Assembly (NCBI GenBank): GCA_905235325.1
Contig: CAJOLE010000063.1
Location: 1 to 33,569 of the forward strand
Origin: an uncultured Prevotella sp.
GTDB taxonomy: Bacteria; Bacteroidota; Bacteroidia; Bacteroidales; Bacteroidaceae
Direction of reading: 5' to 3'
DNA: 33,569 bases
In this document: positions 1 through 7,385 of the stretch, piece by piece
Layout: every line of letters starts with the position of its first letter
Numbering within the stretch: position 1 is the stretch's first letter
The notes under the pieces: model-generated
The model's database searches: none
What the model was told of the DNA's origin: nothing
Seen by the model: the letters and a program-made list of their open reading frames with translations, nothing else
Made by a program: the position numbers and the translations under genes

Positions 1-2
1 CG

Positions 3-98
3 CGCGAAAATGCACGCCGCATGAAGGCCGACAACATGGACGTGGAGCTGATTTCCAAGTACACCGGGCTTACCGTGGCGGAGATAGAACGGCTATAA
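3..98 (+). CDS. C-terminal end of an Rpn / PD-(D/E)XK nuclease family protein (partial)
   Basis: Only the last 31 codons are inside the window, and the gene begins upstream. The visible tail has Arg-Arg-Met-Lys-Ala-Asp followed by MDVELISKYTGLTVAEIERL and a TAA stop at 96-98. This 'mDvelIakyTGLsveEIe.L' ending is what I know from the C-termini of Rpn-type (recombination-promoting nuclease, also annotated PD-(D/E)XK nuclease family transposase) proteins, which are abundant in Bacteroidales. The catalytic domain cannot be seen, so activity cannot be judged. A Rpn-type gene next to a repeat-rich region fits its usual genomic setting. Another protein ending in a small helical 'TGLS' motif cannot be excluded. 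Confidence 0.6.
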   Translation, partial: RENARRMKADNMDVELISKYTGLTVAEIERL

Positions 99-160
99 GT
101 ATCACGTTCCGTTCAAGGCCATCCCTTTTTAATCTTCGTTCTTGCAAGTTTTCGCTTTCC

Positions 161-470
161 AGGGTGTCAGGGTGACACAACGCCGATGGACAGAGGACGT
201 GCAACCTGTTTGGGAGGGTGTCACGGGTGACACGAGGGTGACACACTTCCCCTCCAGATTCTCGAGAGAATTTGACAGTCGCCAGGCTCGTCGCGAACGT
301 TTTCCTCCCCCACTCTTTCGGATTCTCGAGAGAATCTGGGGTATCTCCCTTTCACCTTTCACGCTTGTGTCACCCTCGTGTCACCCTGGGACACCCTTCC
401 GGGAGGGTGACACGTAGCGTAACAAACTGTCAGTCTGCGCATTGTCTTATTGTGTGACACCGTGTCACCC
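161..470. repeat. Array of GGGTGACAC / GTGTCACCC motifs in both orientations
   Basis: Seven exact copies of the 9-mer GGGTGACAC lie within about 300 bases. Four are forward (170-178, 225-233, 236-244, 405-413) and three reversed (367-375, 378-386, 462-470). Near-copies such as GGGTGTCAC (216-224) and GTGTGACAC (452-460) lie among them. The mixed orientation gives several potential hairpins. No convincing gene lies in 99-714, and the open frames here look like by-products of the repeats. Confidence 0.85.
257..335. repeat. Two copies of a 15-nt near-palindrome (GATTCTCGAGAGAAT)
   Basis: Identical 15-nt sequences sit at 257-271 and 321-335, both centred on the palindrome TCTCGAGA, 64 nt apart. 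They lie between the forward and reversed copies of the GGGTGACAC motif, so the whole block 161-470 is roughly mirror-symmetric. A dimeric DNA-binding protein site and a decayed mobile-element end are both possible. Confidence 0.75.
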
Positions 471-615
471 TCAAACACGAAAAATCGTCAGCTGCTGCGT
501 GTGAGGACTGGAGAATCGAAGCTGGGGATATTGCCTTTGACGGTGAGTAATAAATATCTTCGGAGAATCAGCCAAATTTATAGGATAAACAGCGCAGATA
601 TCAACAAAAATATTG

Positions 616-623
616 TACCTTTG
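616..623 (+). promoter_or_regulatory. Bacteroidetes-type -7 box (TACCTTTG) for the MBL-fold gene
   Basis: TACCTTTG matches the TAnnTTTG -7 consensus of Bacteroidetes sigma factor and lies 92 nt upstream of the start codon at 715. No clear -33 TTTG is visible. The long distance implies a structured 5' leader. Confidence 0.55.
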
Positions 624-636
624 CAGCCGACAATTA

Positions 637-683
637 GTACGCAGGTGTTCACCTGCGGCAGCCGCGGATGAGAATCCGCGTAC
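637..683 (+). promoter_or_regulatory. Two tandem hairpins in the 5' leader of the MBL-fold gene
   Basis: GCAGGTG (641-647) pairs with CACCTGC (650-656), and CGCGGAT (663-669) pairs with ATCCGCG (674-680) around a GAGA loop. An outer GTACGC (637-642) could instead pair with GCGTAC (678-683), so the two inner hairpins and the outer helix are mutually exclusive in part. No T-tract follows, so neither is an obvious intrinsic terminator. They lie between the -7 box and the start codon and would be transcribed. Confidence 0.55.
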
Positions 684-714
684 CAATGAAAAGCTGTGAA
701 ACAACTGAAAGAAT

Positions 715-1485
715 ATGAGACTGACATTCTTAGGAACAGGAACGTCGTGCGGGGTGCCGACGATAGGATGCCGGTGCCGCGTGTGCCGGAGCGAGAATCC
801 GAAGGACAAGCGGCTGCGCTGCTCGACACTCGTCGAGACCGGGCAGACGCGGCTGCTGATAGACTGCGGGCCGGACTTCCGCCAACAGATGATGCCGCAG
901 CCCTTCCGGCGCATCGACGGCATACTCATCACCCACGCCCACTATGACCACATGGGGGGCATGGACGACGTGAGACCATACTGCCAGTTTGGCGAGATTA
1001 ACGTCTATGCCGACCCGATAGCCCGCAAGGGTCTGTCTGAAATGCTGCCCTACTGCTTTGAGGAGAACCGTTATCCGGGCGTGCCGGCCATCGGACTGCA
1101 CGAGATCCGCAAGCATGAGCCTTTCACCATCGGCGACATCAGCATCATGCCCATCGAGGTGATGCACGGACGGCTGCCCATCCTGGGCTACCGCATGGGG
1201 CCGCTGACGTATATCACCGACATGAAGACGATAGCCGATGACGAACTGCCATATATAAAAGGGACGGAAGTGCTGGTGGTGAACGCCCTCAGGCACGAGC
1301 CTCACCACTCGCACCAGACGGTGGAAGATGCTGTCGCCTTTGCCCGCAGGGTCGGGGCAAGGCGCACGCTGCTGATACACTCCAGCCATCACATCGGACT
1401 GCACGACGAGGTCAACGCCTCGCTGCCACCCGACATTCAGCTGGCCTATGACGGGCAGGTGGTGGAAGTGGATGGTGAAGGGTGA
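715..1485 (+). CDS. MBL-fold metal-dependent hydrolase, PhnP-like
   Basis: A 256-residue protein of the metallo-beta-lactamase fold. The zinc-binding signature HAHYDH is at residues 74-79, preceded by LLIDCGPD (47-54). Further histidines follow at the expected places (MHGRLPILGYR, then IHSSHHIG near the C-terminus). An N-terminal GCxCxxC cluster (Cys19, Cys21, Cys24) resembles the structural zinc site of PhnP, the phosphoribosyl 1,2-cyclic phosphate phosphodiesterase. PhnP-like hydrolysis of a cyclic phosphodiester is therefore the best guess, but no phosphonate genes are nearby and the substrate is unknown. Length is normal for the family. The last codons and the TGA stop lie inside a GGTGAAG-type repeat (1474-1500), so the C-terminal end may have been altered by the repeat. 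Cytoplasmic, with no signal peptide. Confidence 0.85.
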   Translation: MRLTFLGTGTSCGVPTIGCRCRVCRSENPKDKRLRCSTLVETGQTRLLIDCGPDFRQQMMPQPFRRIDGILITHAHYDHMGGMDDVRPYCQFGEINVYADPIARKGLSEMLPYCFEENRYPGVPAIGLHEIRKHEPFTIGDISIMPIEVMHGRLPILGYRMGPLTYITDMKTIADDELPYIKGTEVLVVNALRHEPHHSHQTVEDAVAFARRVGARRTLLIHSSHHIGLHDEVNASLPPDIQLAYDGQVVEVDGEG

Positions 1486-1500
1486 AAGGTGAAGGGTGAT
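1474..1500. repeat. GGTGAAGGGTGAAAGG-type purine-rich repeat
   Basis: Tandem GGTGAA(G/A)G units start inside the last codons of the MBL-fold gene and run to the end of the convergent gene. The same family, as (G)AAGTGAGAAGTGAAAA, recurs at 4189-4234 and inverted at 4289-4326. Confidence 0.6.
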
Positions 1501-1790
1501 TAGTGCTTCTTCTTGGGAGTCTTGCCTTTCCCGAACAGGCCCATGATGCCGCCGTAGCTCTTGCGGAGCTTGCGGTAGAGCAGGAAGAGGTCGATGACCG
1601 TCACGCTGTTGGCAACGAGACTGGCAATGTAGTCGCCCTTCGACGTATCTTCGTGCTTGACGAAGAGCTGGTTCCACGTTGTCGAGAATTGCTTGCCATC
1701 GTTCTGCATTTGCTCAAGCAATTCGTCCTTGCGTTGGCGGATTTCCTCCAGCGTGCGGTAAGTGGGTTGTGGCTTTTGAACAGGAAGCAT
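1500..1790 (-). CDS. Small conserved protein of the YtxH/holin-like cluster, unknown function
   Basis: A 96-residue protein that I cannot assign to a named family. The N-terminal half is charged and likely helical (RTLEEIRQRKDELLEQMQ). A moderately hydrophobic stretch follows (SLVANSVTVIDLFLLYRKL, about residues 57-75), then a basic Gly/Lys-rich tail ending GKGKTPKKKH. It is the last of three co-directional minus-strand genes (YtxH at 2216-2428, holin-like at 1823-2173, this one) separated by 30-45 nt, so probably one transcript. The context suggests a role at the inner face of the membrane or in envelope stress, but nothing in the sequence proves it. Its stop codon meets the repeat at the end of the convergent MBL gene. 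Confidence 0.7.
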   Translation of the reverse strand: MLPVQKPQPTYRTLEEIRQRKDELLEQMQNDGKQFSTTWNQLFVKHEDTSKGDYIASLVANSVTVIDLFLLYRKLRKSYGGIMGLFGKGKTPKKKH

Positions 1791-1822
1791 GGCGGTATTT
1801 ACGAATTTACTATTTTCGGTTT

Positions 1823-2173
1823 CTATTTGCTGAGCAGGATGTTGGCGAGGAATCGGACGAGCGGGCGCTCAATCCACTTCTCGTGGCAGATGAAGAACAG
1901 TAAGAGCAACAGCAGGTGGAAACCGCCGACGACGCAGAACGCCGGTGCCATGCCGATGTGCTGCCCCAACCAGTAGGCGAAGGCAAACGACAGGAACAGC
2001 ATGACGGCGATGATGAGCAGGAAGAACAGGACAGCCAAGGCGGCCGCCGTCAGCAGGCGCACCACCTTGTCTATCACGTCAAGCTTCAAATATTCCTTCT
2101 GAAGTCCGAGATAGTGCTTGAGCAGCTCGGCGAGCTGCCCGATGTTCTCAACGTTCTTGTCGTTCGACAGCAT
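1823..2173 (-). CDS. Holin-like (Actinobacterial holin-X / phage holin family) membrane protein
   Basis: 116 residues. An amphipathic N-terminus with ENIGQLAELLKHYLGLQKEY is followed by KLDVIDKVVRLL and two strong hydrophobic segments (about residues 40-70 and 78-98), then a charged C-terminal tail with WIERPLVRFLANILL. This layout is that of the putative holin-X family, found in many Bacteroidetes genomes away from any phage. No lysis genes or phage structural genes are near, so a true holin role is unlikely. It sits between a YtxH gene and a 96-residue partner on the same strand, a grouping I associate with envelope stress or general stress functions. Inner-membrane location is inferred from the two membrane segments. 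Confidence 0.75.
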   Translation of the reverse strand: MLSNDKNVENIGQLAELLKHYLGLQKEYLKLDVIDKVVRLLTAAALAVLFFLLIIAVMLFLSFAFAYWLGQHIGMAPAFCVVGGFHLLLLLLFFICHEKWIERPLVRFLANILLSK

Positions 2174-2215
2174 TACTCTTCACTTAAAGTTCTCTCTGGC
2201 TCCCACTTTTCACTC

Positions 2216-2428
2216 CTACTCCTCCTCGGCAGCTTCCTGGATGTCGTCGACGAGGTCGCCCACCTCTTTCCGGCTGAGTTTGATGTTGTGCTTCTTGAGG
2301 AAGTCCTCAACGGCATCAGTAATTTTCACGCGGGTGTCGGCGCCCTTTTCAGGGGCAATCAGCAGACCCAAGACAGCACCGGCGATGCTACCGCCGAGAA
2401 ATGCGCCAAGATAACCTAAACTCTTCAT
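2216..2428 (-). CDS. YtxH domain-containing small protein
   Basis: 70 residues from the ATG at 2428. A longer frame to 2512 exists, but those extra residues lack protein character and the ATG at 2428 gives the normal YtxH beginning. Residues 3-25 are a glycine/alanine-rich membrane segment (LGAFLGGSIAGAVLGLLIAP) followed by EKGADTR, the classic YtxH motif 'G...G.llfAPksGketR'. The rest is a charged helix. YtxH proteins are stress-related small membrane proteins without a known reaction. It is first in a three-gene minus-strand set. A TATTTTTG box (minus strand, 2467-2474) upstream could be its -7 element. Confidence 0.8.
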   Translation of the reverse strand: MKSLGYLGAFLGGSIAGAVLGLLIAPEKGADTRVKITDAVEDFLKKHNIKLSRKEVGDLVDDIQEAAEEE

Positions 2429-2466
2429 GTTGTTTCGCTTTAGTTGGTTAAACATTAATCTACGTG

Positions 2467-2474
2467 CAAAAATA
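2467..2474 (-). promoter_or_regulatory. Possible -7 box (TATTTTTG) for the YtxH operon
   Basis: The minus-strand sequence fits TAnnTTTG and lies about 40 nt upstream of the YtxH ATG. The -33 element is not clear, and the region is AT-rich, so chance matches are easy. Confidence 0.4.
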
Positions 2475-2651
2475 CGGTTTTTTTCTGAAAGAGGCGTTAA
2501 AAGTTGTATCATTTTTTGTTAAAATGTGAGTATTTTGCGCATTTAACAAAGTTTATGGACGTTTTTTGCCCTTTTTTGCCCGATAATTTGTAATTTCGCA
2601 CAGACTTTTAGCAAGACAACAGTAATTAATGATTAGTAATAACAGAAAAGT

Positions 2652-3161
2652 ATGAAAAAGTACATGATTGTTTGCGCTGGCCTGAGCTTGGCTCTGATGT
2701 TCGCCAGCTGTAGTAAGAGTAGTGAGAGTGCCTACAAGAAGGCTTACGAAAAAGCTAAGTCGCAGGAGGCAGCCCAGCGTGTGGCCGAAGACACCGAGAC
2801 ACAGGCTCCGGTAGTGGCTCCCGTGACCACTCGCCCGGCTACCCAGACCCGTGTGGTCGACAATGCCGACAACGTATCGGTGCGTCAGGAGAAGGTGCTG
2901 CTCGTCAACGGTGCCGGTCTGAAGAACTACAGCGTCGTCGTCGGTTCGTTCGGTCTGCAGACCAATGCCGAGGGTCTTCAGCAGCAGCTTCGTGACGGTG
3001 GCTATAACGCTCAGATCGTGAAGAACGAGTCCAACAATATGTTCCGCGTGGTTGCCACGACCTTCGACAACAAGGTTGATGCCGTGAACAGCCGCGACCA
3101 GATTCGTGGCTCGAAATATAATCCTAAGGGCGACGCCTGGTTGCTCTATAACATCCGGTAA
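2652..3161 (+). CDS. SPOR domain lipoprotein
   Basis: 169 residues. A lipoprotein signal peptide ends in the lipobox FASC with the lipid-bearing cysteine at residue 20. A charged, low-complexity linker rich in Ala, Gln, Thr and Val runs from about 21 to 80. A SPOR domain occupies about residues 91-155 (KNYSVVVGSFGLQTNAEGLQ ... FRVVATTFDNKVDAVNSRDQ). SPOR domains bind septal peptidoglycan with stripped stem peptides, so this protein is expected in the periplasm, anchored to a membrane, near division sites. A TAATTTCG box at 2591-2598 is a plausible imperfect -7 element. The gene is followed after 5 nt by ruvX, suggesting one transcript through ruvX and def. Confidence 0.9.
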   Translation: MKKYMIVCAGLSLALMFASCSKSSESAYKKAYEKAKSQEAAQRVAEDTETQAPVVAPVTTRPATQTRVVDNADNVSVRQEKVLLVNGAGLKNYSVVVGSFGLQTNAEGLQQQLRDGGYNAQIVKNESNNMFRVVATTFDNKVDAVNSRDQIRGSKYNPKGDAWLLYNIR

Positions 3162-3166
3162 GTCGC

Positions 3167-3583
3167 TTGGCGAGGATACTGTCGATTGACTACGGTCGCA
3201 AGCGGACAGGTCTGGCAGTCACCGATCCTCTGCAGATTATTGCCGGAGGATTGGCGACTGTTTCTACTTCTGAGCTGTTCGACTGGCTCCAGTCGTACAT
3301 ACAGCGGGAGTCGGTAGAGCGCATCGTCATAGGCGAGCCCAGACAGCCCAACGGTCAGCCGAGCGAGAATCTCGGACGCGTGCAGCAGTTTGTGGCCCGC
3401 TGGCGCAAGGCGCATCCCGAATTGCCCATTGAGTATTACGACGAGCGCTTCACGTCGGTGCTGGCCCATCAGGCCATGCTCGACGGCGGTCTGCGCAAGA
3501 AGGCGCGCCAGGACAAGGCCCTGGTCGACGAAATCAGTGCCACCATCATCCTGGAGGACTACTTGCGTTCAAGGAGACCGTAA
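3167..3583 (+). CDS. ruvX: Putative pre-16S rRNA nuclease / Holliday junction resolvase RuvX (YqgF)
   Basis: 138 residues, normal for YqgF/RuvX. The RNase H-like fold begins with ILSIDYGRKRTGLAVTD, whose Asp8 is the first acidic catalytic residue. The conserved IVIGEPRQPNGQPSE strand and loop follows, then YYDERFTS, and an acidic C-terminal helix DEISATIILEDYL. The family processes the 5' end of 16S rRNA in E. coli and has been linked to Holliday junction resolution. The start is TTG at 3167, five bases after the stop of the SPOR gene. There is no in-frame ATG or GTG upstream before that stop, and the frame must begin here to keep the first strand. def follows after 51 nt. Confidence 0.92.
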   Translation: MARILSIDYGRKRTGLAVTDPLQIIAGGLATVSTSELFDWLQSYIQRESVERIVIGEPRQPNGQPSENLGRVQQFVARWRKAHPELPIEYYDERFTSVLAHQAMLDGGLRKKARQDKALVDEISATIILEDYLRSRRP

Positions 3584-3634
3584 ATCGGGAGCCCCGTCAA
3601 TCGGAAACAGAAAATATGTAAATCGAAACTACAG

Positions 3635-4195
3635 ATGGTATTACCTATTTATATATATGGACAGCCCGTGCTGCGCAAGGTGGCCGAAGACATCACGCCC
3701 GACTACCCGCAGTTGGGTCAACTGATAGCCGACATGTGGGAGACGCTGGCCGAGAGCGACGGCATCGGACTGGCAGCGCCCCAGGTGGGCAAGTCCATCC
3801 GCGTGGTGCTCATCGACCTCGACGTGCTCAGCGACGACATGCCGGAATACAAGGGCTTCAGGCGCGTGTTTATCAACGCCCATATCGTTGAGGAAGACGA
3901 TTCAGAGACCAGCTCCAGCGAGGAGGGTTGCCTGTCGCTGCCCGCCATCCATGAGAAGGTGGTGAGGCCGACGCGCATCCGCGTGCAGTGGTTGGACGAG
4001 CAGTTCCAGCCCCACGACGAGTGGGTGGACGGTTATCTGGCCCGTGTCATGCAGCACGAGTTCGACCACCTGGAGGGTCATATGTTCATCGACCATATCT
4101 CACCCCTGCGCAAGCAGCTCATCAAGAGCAAGCTGAAAGCCCTTACCTTAGGCCGCTACCGCTGTGGCTACAAGACTAAACCGGTCAGGAAGTGA
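3635..4195 (+). CDS. def: Peptide deformylase
   Basis: 186 residues, typical length. It removes the formyl group from the N-terminal methionine of new proteins, using a metal ion at the ribosome exit. All three family motifs are present: [10 protein letters not shown] (43-52), EGCLSLP (97-103) with metal ligand Cys99, and QHEFDHLEG (140-148) with ligands His141 and His145 and catalytic Glu142. A Bacteroidetes-type insert ([16 protein letters not shown], then [13 protein letters not shown]) lies between motifs 1 and 2. It follows ruvX and precedes the TPR gene, an order I recall as conserved in Bacteroidales. The stop is in a GAAGTGAGAAGTGAAAA repeat. Confidence 0.97.
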   Translation: MVLPIYIYGQPVLRKVAEDITPDYPQLGQLIADMWETLAESDGIGLAAPQVGKSIRVVLIDLDVLSDDMPEYKGFRRVFINAHIVEEDDSETSSSEEGCLSLPAIHEKVVRPTRIRVQWLDEQFQPHDEWVDGYLARVMQHEFDHLEGHMFIDHISPLRKQLIKSKLKALTLGRYRCGYKTKPVRK

Positions 4196-4234
4196 GAAGT
4201 GAAAAGTGAAAAAGCAAGAAGTGAGAAGTGAAAA
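4189..4234. repeat. GAAGTGAGAAGTGAAAA repeat between def and the TPR gene
   Basis: Two tandem blocks (4189-4212 and 4215-4234) of the unit GAAGTGA(G/A)AAGTGAAAA. The block starts in the last codons of def and contains the GTG start codon of the TPR gene at 4228. An inverted copy follows at 4289-4326. Confidence 0.8.
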
Positions 4235-6228
4235 TTAGTGCGTCTGACAGGTGGTTTAGTGGTTGCTGGTGGCGGAGAATTCCGTCACTACTTTTCACTT
4301 TTCACCTTTCGCTTCTCACTTCTTTCGCACAGTTCAATACTGACCGTCTGATAACTATTGGCCGGTCAGCATTGTATTTTGAGGACTACGTACTCTCCAT
4401 CCAGTACTTCAATCAAGCCATTTCCATCAAGCCCTATCTCTACGAGCCTTGGTTCTTGCGCGGTATTGCCAAGTATTATCTTGACGACTTGACCGGCGCG
4501 GAGTCAGACTGCTCGGAAGCCATCGAGCGCAACCCCTACGTCACTAACTGCTATGAGCTGAGGGGGCTCAGTCGCATTCGTCTTGGAAAATACGAGGAGG
4601 CAGCGGCCGACTACACGACGGCCCTGAAATATGACCCTGAGAATCAGGGCTATTGGCATAACCGTGCGCTCTGCTACATTCGCGGCAAAGACTACGAGCG
4701 GGCCTTGAGCCAGCTTGACACCATAACGGCAAGATGGCCGAAGTATGCCGACGCCTGGTCGATGCGGGCAGAGGTCTACATGCAGCAGGAGGACACGACG
4801 AGGGCCGCCCAGGCACTGGATAAAAGTCTGGAAATCGACCCCTACGACGGCCATACCTGGGCGGCACGCTCCATCATCAGCTTGTCGCGAAGCGAATGGA
4901 AAGAGTCGGAAGGGTATCTGGACAAGGCCATCCACCTGCTGCCAAAGGATGGCGGCAACTACATCAACCGCGCCATGGCCCGCTACAACCAGAACAACCT
5001 GCGCGGTGCCATGGCCGACTACGACACGGCTCTCGACCTGGAGCCCAACAACTTCCTCGGCCACTACAACCGCGGACTGCTGCGAGCGCAGGTCGGCGAC
5101 GACAACCGAGGCATCGAGGACTTCGACTTCGTGCTCCGCTTAGAGCCCGACAATATGCTGGCACTCTTCAACCGTGGTCTGCTGCGCGACAAGACGGGCG
5201 ACCTGCGTGGTGCCATCAGCGACTATACAAAGGTCATCAACGAGTATCCGAACTTCTGGACGGGGCTGCAGTATCGTGCAAATTGTTACCGCCGGCTGGG
5301 CATGAACCGTCAGGCAGAGCTCGACGAATTCCGCATTCTGAAGGCTCAGATCGACAAGCGCTATGGCGGGAAGCAACCCAGCATGAAGAAGCATCCTGTA
5401 CGTAAGCGTAGTGATGACGACCTGGAGAAATACAACCAGTTGGTAATGGCCGACGAGCAGGAGGTGGAGAACGAATACAAGAACGAATATCGGGGCCGCG
5501 TGCAGAATCATCGCGTGGAGGCCGCTTACCTGCCGATGTATGAACTGGCGTTGGAGCCTGCGAAGAGCGAGCTGACCAAGTACATTGCCTTCGACGAAGC
5601 CGTCGAGGCTTTCAACAGCCGTTCCGGCAGGCCGCTCTATGTCGTGAGCGGTCTGCCTCCGGTCACGGAAGCGAGGTCGCAGACCTATTTTGCATACGTC
5701 GATACGCTGGGCATGACCATTGCCGATGTCAGCAACATGCAGCGCGTCGCCGTGGCTCTGATGCTGCGCGCCGTGGCCTACTCGTCAATGCAGAACATGG
5801 AGGGTGCCATCGACGACCTTACTACCTACCTGCAGATGGACAGCCTCTCTTCGTTGGCACTATGGCAGCGTGCCGTCTGCCAGTCGAAGATCAACGAGGT
5901 TCAGGCTGCCACCGGTGCAAGCGCCGACATGAAGATTGCCAATGTGCTGATGGATTTCTCGGCGGCCATCAAGATAGCCCCGCATAGCGCGTACCTTTAT
6001 TATAATAGAGGCTGTGCATACGTCCGCCGGAAGGACTATGGCCGGGCTATTGACGATTTCACGAAGGCTATTGAGCTTGACCCCTCTCTAAGCGAAGCTT
6101 ACTACAACCGCGGGCTGGCGTTTATCGACAGCGGCAAGACGAAAGAGGCTGTCAGCGACTTCAGCAAAGCTGGCGAGTTAGGTCTCTATACGGCATACAG
6201 TTTAATCAAGAAATATCGTGAGAAGTAA
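4228..6228 (+). CDS. Secreted tetratricopeptide repeat (TPR) protein
   Basis: 666 residues from a GTG at 4228. The N-terminus is basic (RWFSGCWWRRIPS) followed by a hydrophobic run LLFTFHLSLLTSFAQ (21-35), so it reads as a signal peptide cut near Ala34/Gln35. Residues 21-33 are encoded by an inverted copy of the AAGTGAAAA repeat (4289-4326). At least nine TPR units fill residues about 38-360, with typical W/Y-x-x-R-G and D-P positions (PWFLRGIAKYYLDDLTGAES, HYNRGLLRAQVGDDNRGIED). A charged linker spans about 375-440, and another TPR block spans about 500-660. It is likely periplasmic or envelope-associated and acts as a protein-binding scaffold; no partner is known. It sits between def and the EcsC-like gene, 12 nt from the latter. 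No other in-frame start gives a better signal peptide. Confidence 0.88.
   Translation: MKISASDRWFSGCWWRRIPSLLFTFHLSLLTSFAQFNTDRLITIGRSALYFEDYVLSIQYFNQAISIKPYLYEPWFLRGIAKYYLDDLTGAESDCSEAIERNPYVTNCYELRGLSRIRLGKYEEAAADYTTALKYDPENQGYWHNRALCYIRGKDYERALSQLDTITARWPKYADAWSMRAEVYMQQEDTTRAAQALDKSLEIDPYDGHTWAARSIISLSRSEWKESEGYLDKAIHLLPKDGGNYINRAMARYNQNNLRGAMADYDTALDLEPNNFLGHYNRGLLRAQVGDDNRGIEDFDFVLRLEPDNMLALFNRGLLRDKTGDLRGAISDYTKVINEYPNFWTGLQYRANCYRRLGMNRQAELDEFRILKAQIDKRYGGKQPSMKKHPVRKRSDDDLEKYNQLVMADEQEVENEYKNEYRGRVQNHRVEAAYLPMYELALEPAKSELTKYIAFDEAVEAFNSRSGRPLYVVSGLPPVTEARSQTYFAYVDTLGMTIADVSNMQRVAVALMLRAVAYSSMQNMEGAIDDLTTYLQMDSLSSLALWQRAVCQSKINEVQAATGASADMKIANVLMDFSAAIKIAPHSAYLYYNRGCAYVRRKDYGRAIDDFTKAIELDPSLSEAYYNRGLAFIDSGKTKEAVSDFSKAGELGLYTAYSLIKKYREK
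4289..4326. repeat. Inverted copy of the GAAGTGAAAA repeat inside the TPR signal-peptide codons
   Basis: The plus strand reads CTTTTCACTTTTCACC and then CTTCTCACTTCTTT, the reverse complement of the 4189-4234 units, about 55 nt away. RNA from the gap could fold into a long stem that would hide the GTG start region. The copy is in frame and encodes the hydrophobic core of the signal peptide. Confidence 0.75.
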
Positions 6229-6240
6229 AAAGTAAAAAAT

Positions 6241-7365
6241 ATGGATAAGGAAGCATTAGTCTGGAACAAAATTCTGGCAACCGTCCTGAAGATGCCAACA
6301 GTGAAAGTAGACCGCGTGGGATTCCTCCGAAAGGAGTTGCGGCCTTACTGCAACCAGTCGCGCCTGCAAATGCTGGGCAGCGTGCGCCCCTATACAGTCG
6401 TGTCAGAGAAGGTCGTCGACCGGCTGGCACGGCAGTGTATCAACAAGCATACGGCTCTGGCTACTGCCACGTCGACAGTGGTGGGACTGCCCGGCGGACT
6501 GACGATGGCGGCCGCCCTGCCTGCCGACGTCGTGCAGTATTTCTTCCACGTCTTTGTGCTGTCGCAGAAGCTGGCCTATCTCTACGGCTATCCTGACTTT
6601 TGCGAGGATGACGGCGAACTGAACGACATGGCCGGCGACCTGCTCACCATCTTTATGGGCGTGATGATGGGGGCTCCCGTGGCCGAGAAGGGCATTTCAG
6701 AGTTGTCGGTGGCAATGGCCGAGAGTGCCGTCACCCGTCTGCCGCGTTTCGCCCTGACCAAGACGGCCATCTTCACCGTTGCCAACCAGATAGCCAAGAT
6801 GATCGGCACCCGACTGACGAAGAACGGCTTCGCCAAGGGCGTCGGCCGCTTCATCCCCATTGCCGGAGGCCTGTTCTCAGGCGGACTGACGCTGCTGACG
6901 TTCCGTCGAGGAGCCAACCGCCTGCGCCGCCAGCTCAGTGCGCAGCGCCACCTCTTCGACGACGGGGACATTGATGCTATAGAACTGGCCAACATCAAGA
7001 CGTCGTTCGTCAAGGCCGGACAAGCCGAGCGCGACCCCGGGAAGGTGCAGCTGGCAATGATTCAGGCCCTGATCAACATCGCCAAGATCAACGACACGGT
7101 GTCGCCAGAGAAGTATCAGGCCATCGAGCAGCGCATCGCCCGTGCCAAGATTGACGGCAAGGAGAAGCTCGACCTGCTGGCCAACATCGACTCCGACCTC
7201 AGCTACGACGTCGACTTTGACCTGATAGCTGCCGACCGTGAGGCTGCCCGCGAAACGTTCGATGCCATGAAGCAGTTCACCCAGATGGACGAGAAGGTAT
7301 CCATGGCCGAGAAAATCTATCTGAACATGGTGGCGCAGAAGCTTGGAATTGAAAAGACAGGCTGA
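6241..7365 (+). CDS. EcsC-family protein with TerB-like C-terminal region
   Basis: 374 residues, starting at an ATG 12 nt after the TPR stop. Residues about 70-240 resemble the EcsC family: a glycine/alanine-rich hydrophobic stretch LPGGLTMAAALPADVVQYFF, then VLSQKLAYLYGYPD, and later RFIPIAGGLFSGGLTLLTFR. The C-terminal part (about 255-374) is helical with KVQLAMIQALINIAKINDTV, VSPEKYQAIEQRIARAK and QFTQMDEKVSMAEKIYLNMV, a pattern like the TerB/DjlA-N helical domain. EcsC-like proteins are membrane-associated and of unclear biochemistry, and TerB domains occur in stress and tellurite-resistance systems. The assignment is from motif memory and the TerB part is less sure. It probably shares a transcript with the TPR gene. 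Confidence 0.65.
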   Translation: MDKEALVWNKILATVLKMPTVKVDRVGFLRKELRPYCNQSRLQMLGSVRPYTVVSEKVVDRLARQCINKHTALATATSTVVGLPGGLTMAAALPADVVQYFFHVFVLSQKLAYLYGYPDFCEDDGELNDMAGDLLTIFMGVMMGAPVAEKGISELSVAMAESAVTRLPRFALTKTAIFTVANQIAKMIGTRLTKNGFAKGVGRFIPIAGGLFSGGLTLLTFRRGANRLRRQLSAQRHLFDDGDIDAIELANIKTSFVKAGQAERDPGKVQLAMIQALINIAKINDTVSPEKYQAIEQRIARAKIDGKEKLDLLANIDSDLSYDVDFDLIAADREAARETFDAMKQFTQMDEKVSMAEKIYLNMVAQKLGIEKTG

Positions 7366-7385
7366 CGTACTATTTAAATAACGGA

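Noticed and set aside
142..671. Several open frames of 60-90 residues in the repeat region
   Set aside because: They follow the GGGTGACAC repeats and the leader hairpins, overlap each other in different frames and resemble no protein.
730..1677. Long minus-strand open frame opposite the MBL gene
   Set aside because: It is a GC-driven shadow of the MBL gene and the small gene after it, without protein-like motifs.
1823..2173. Holin-like gene as a sign of a prophage
   Set aside because: There are no phage structural, lysis or integrase genes nearby, and this family is common outside phages.
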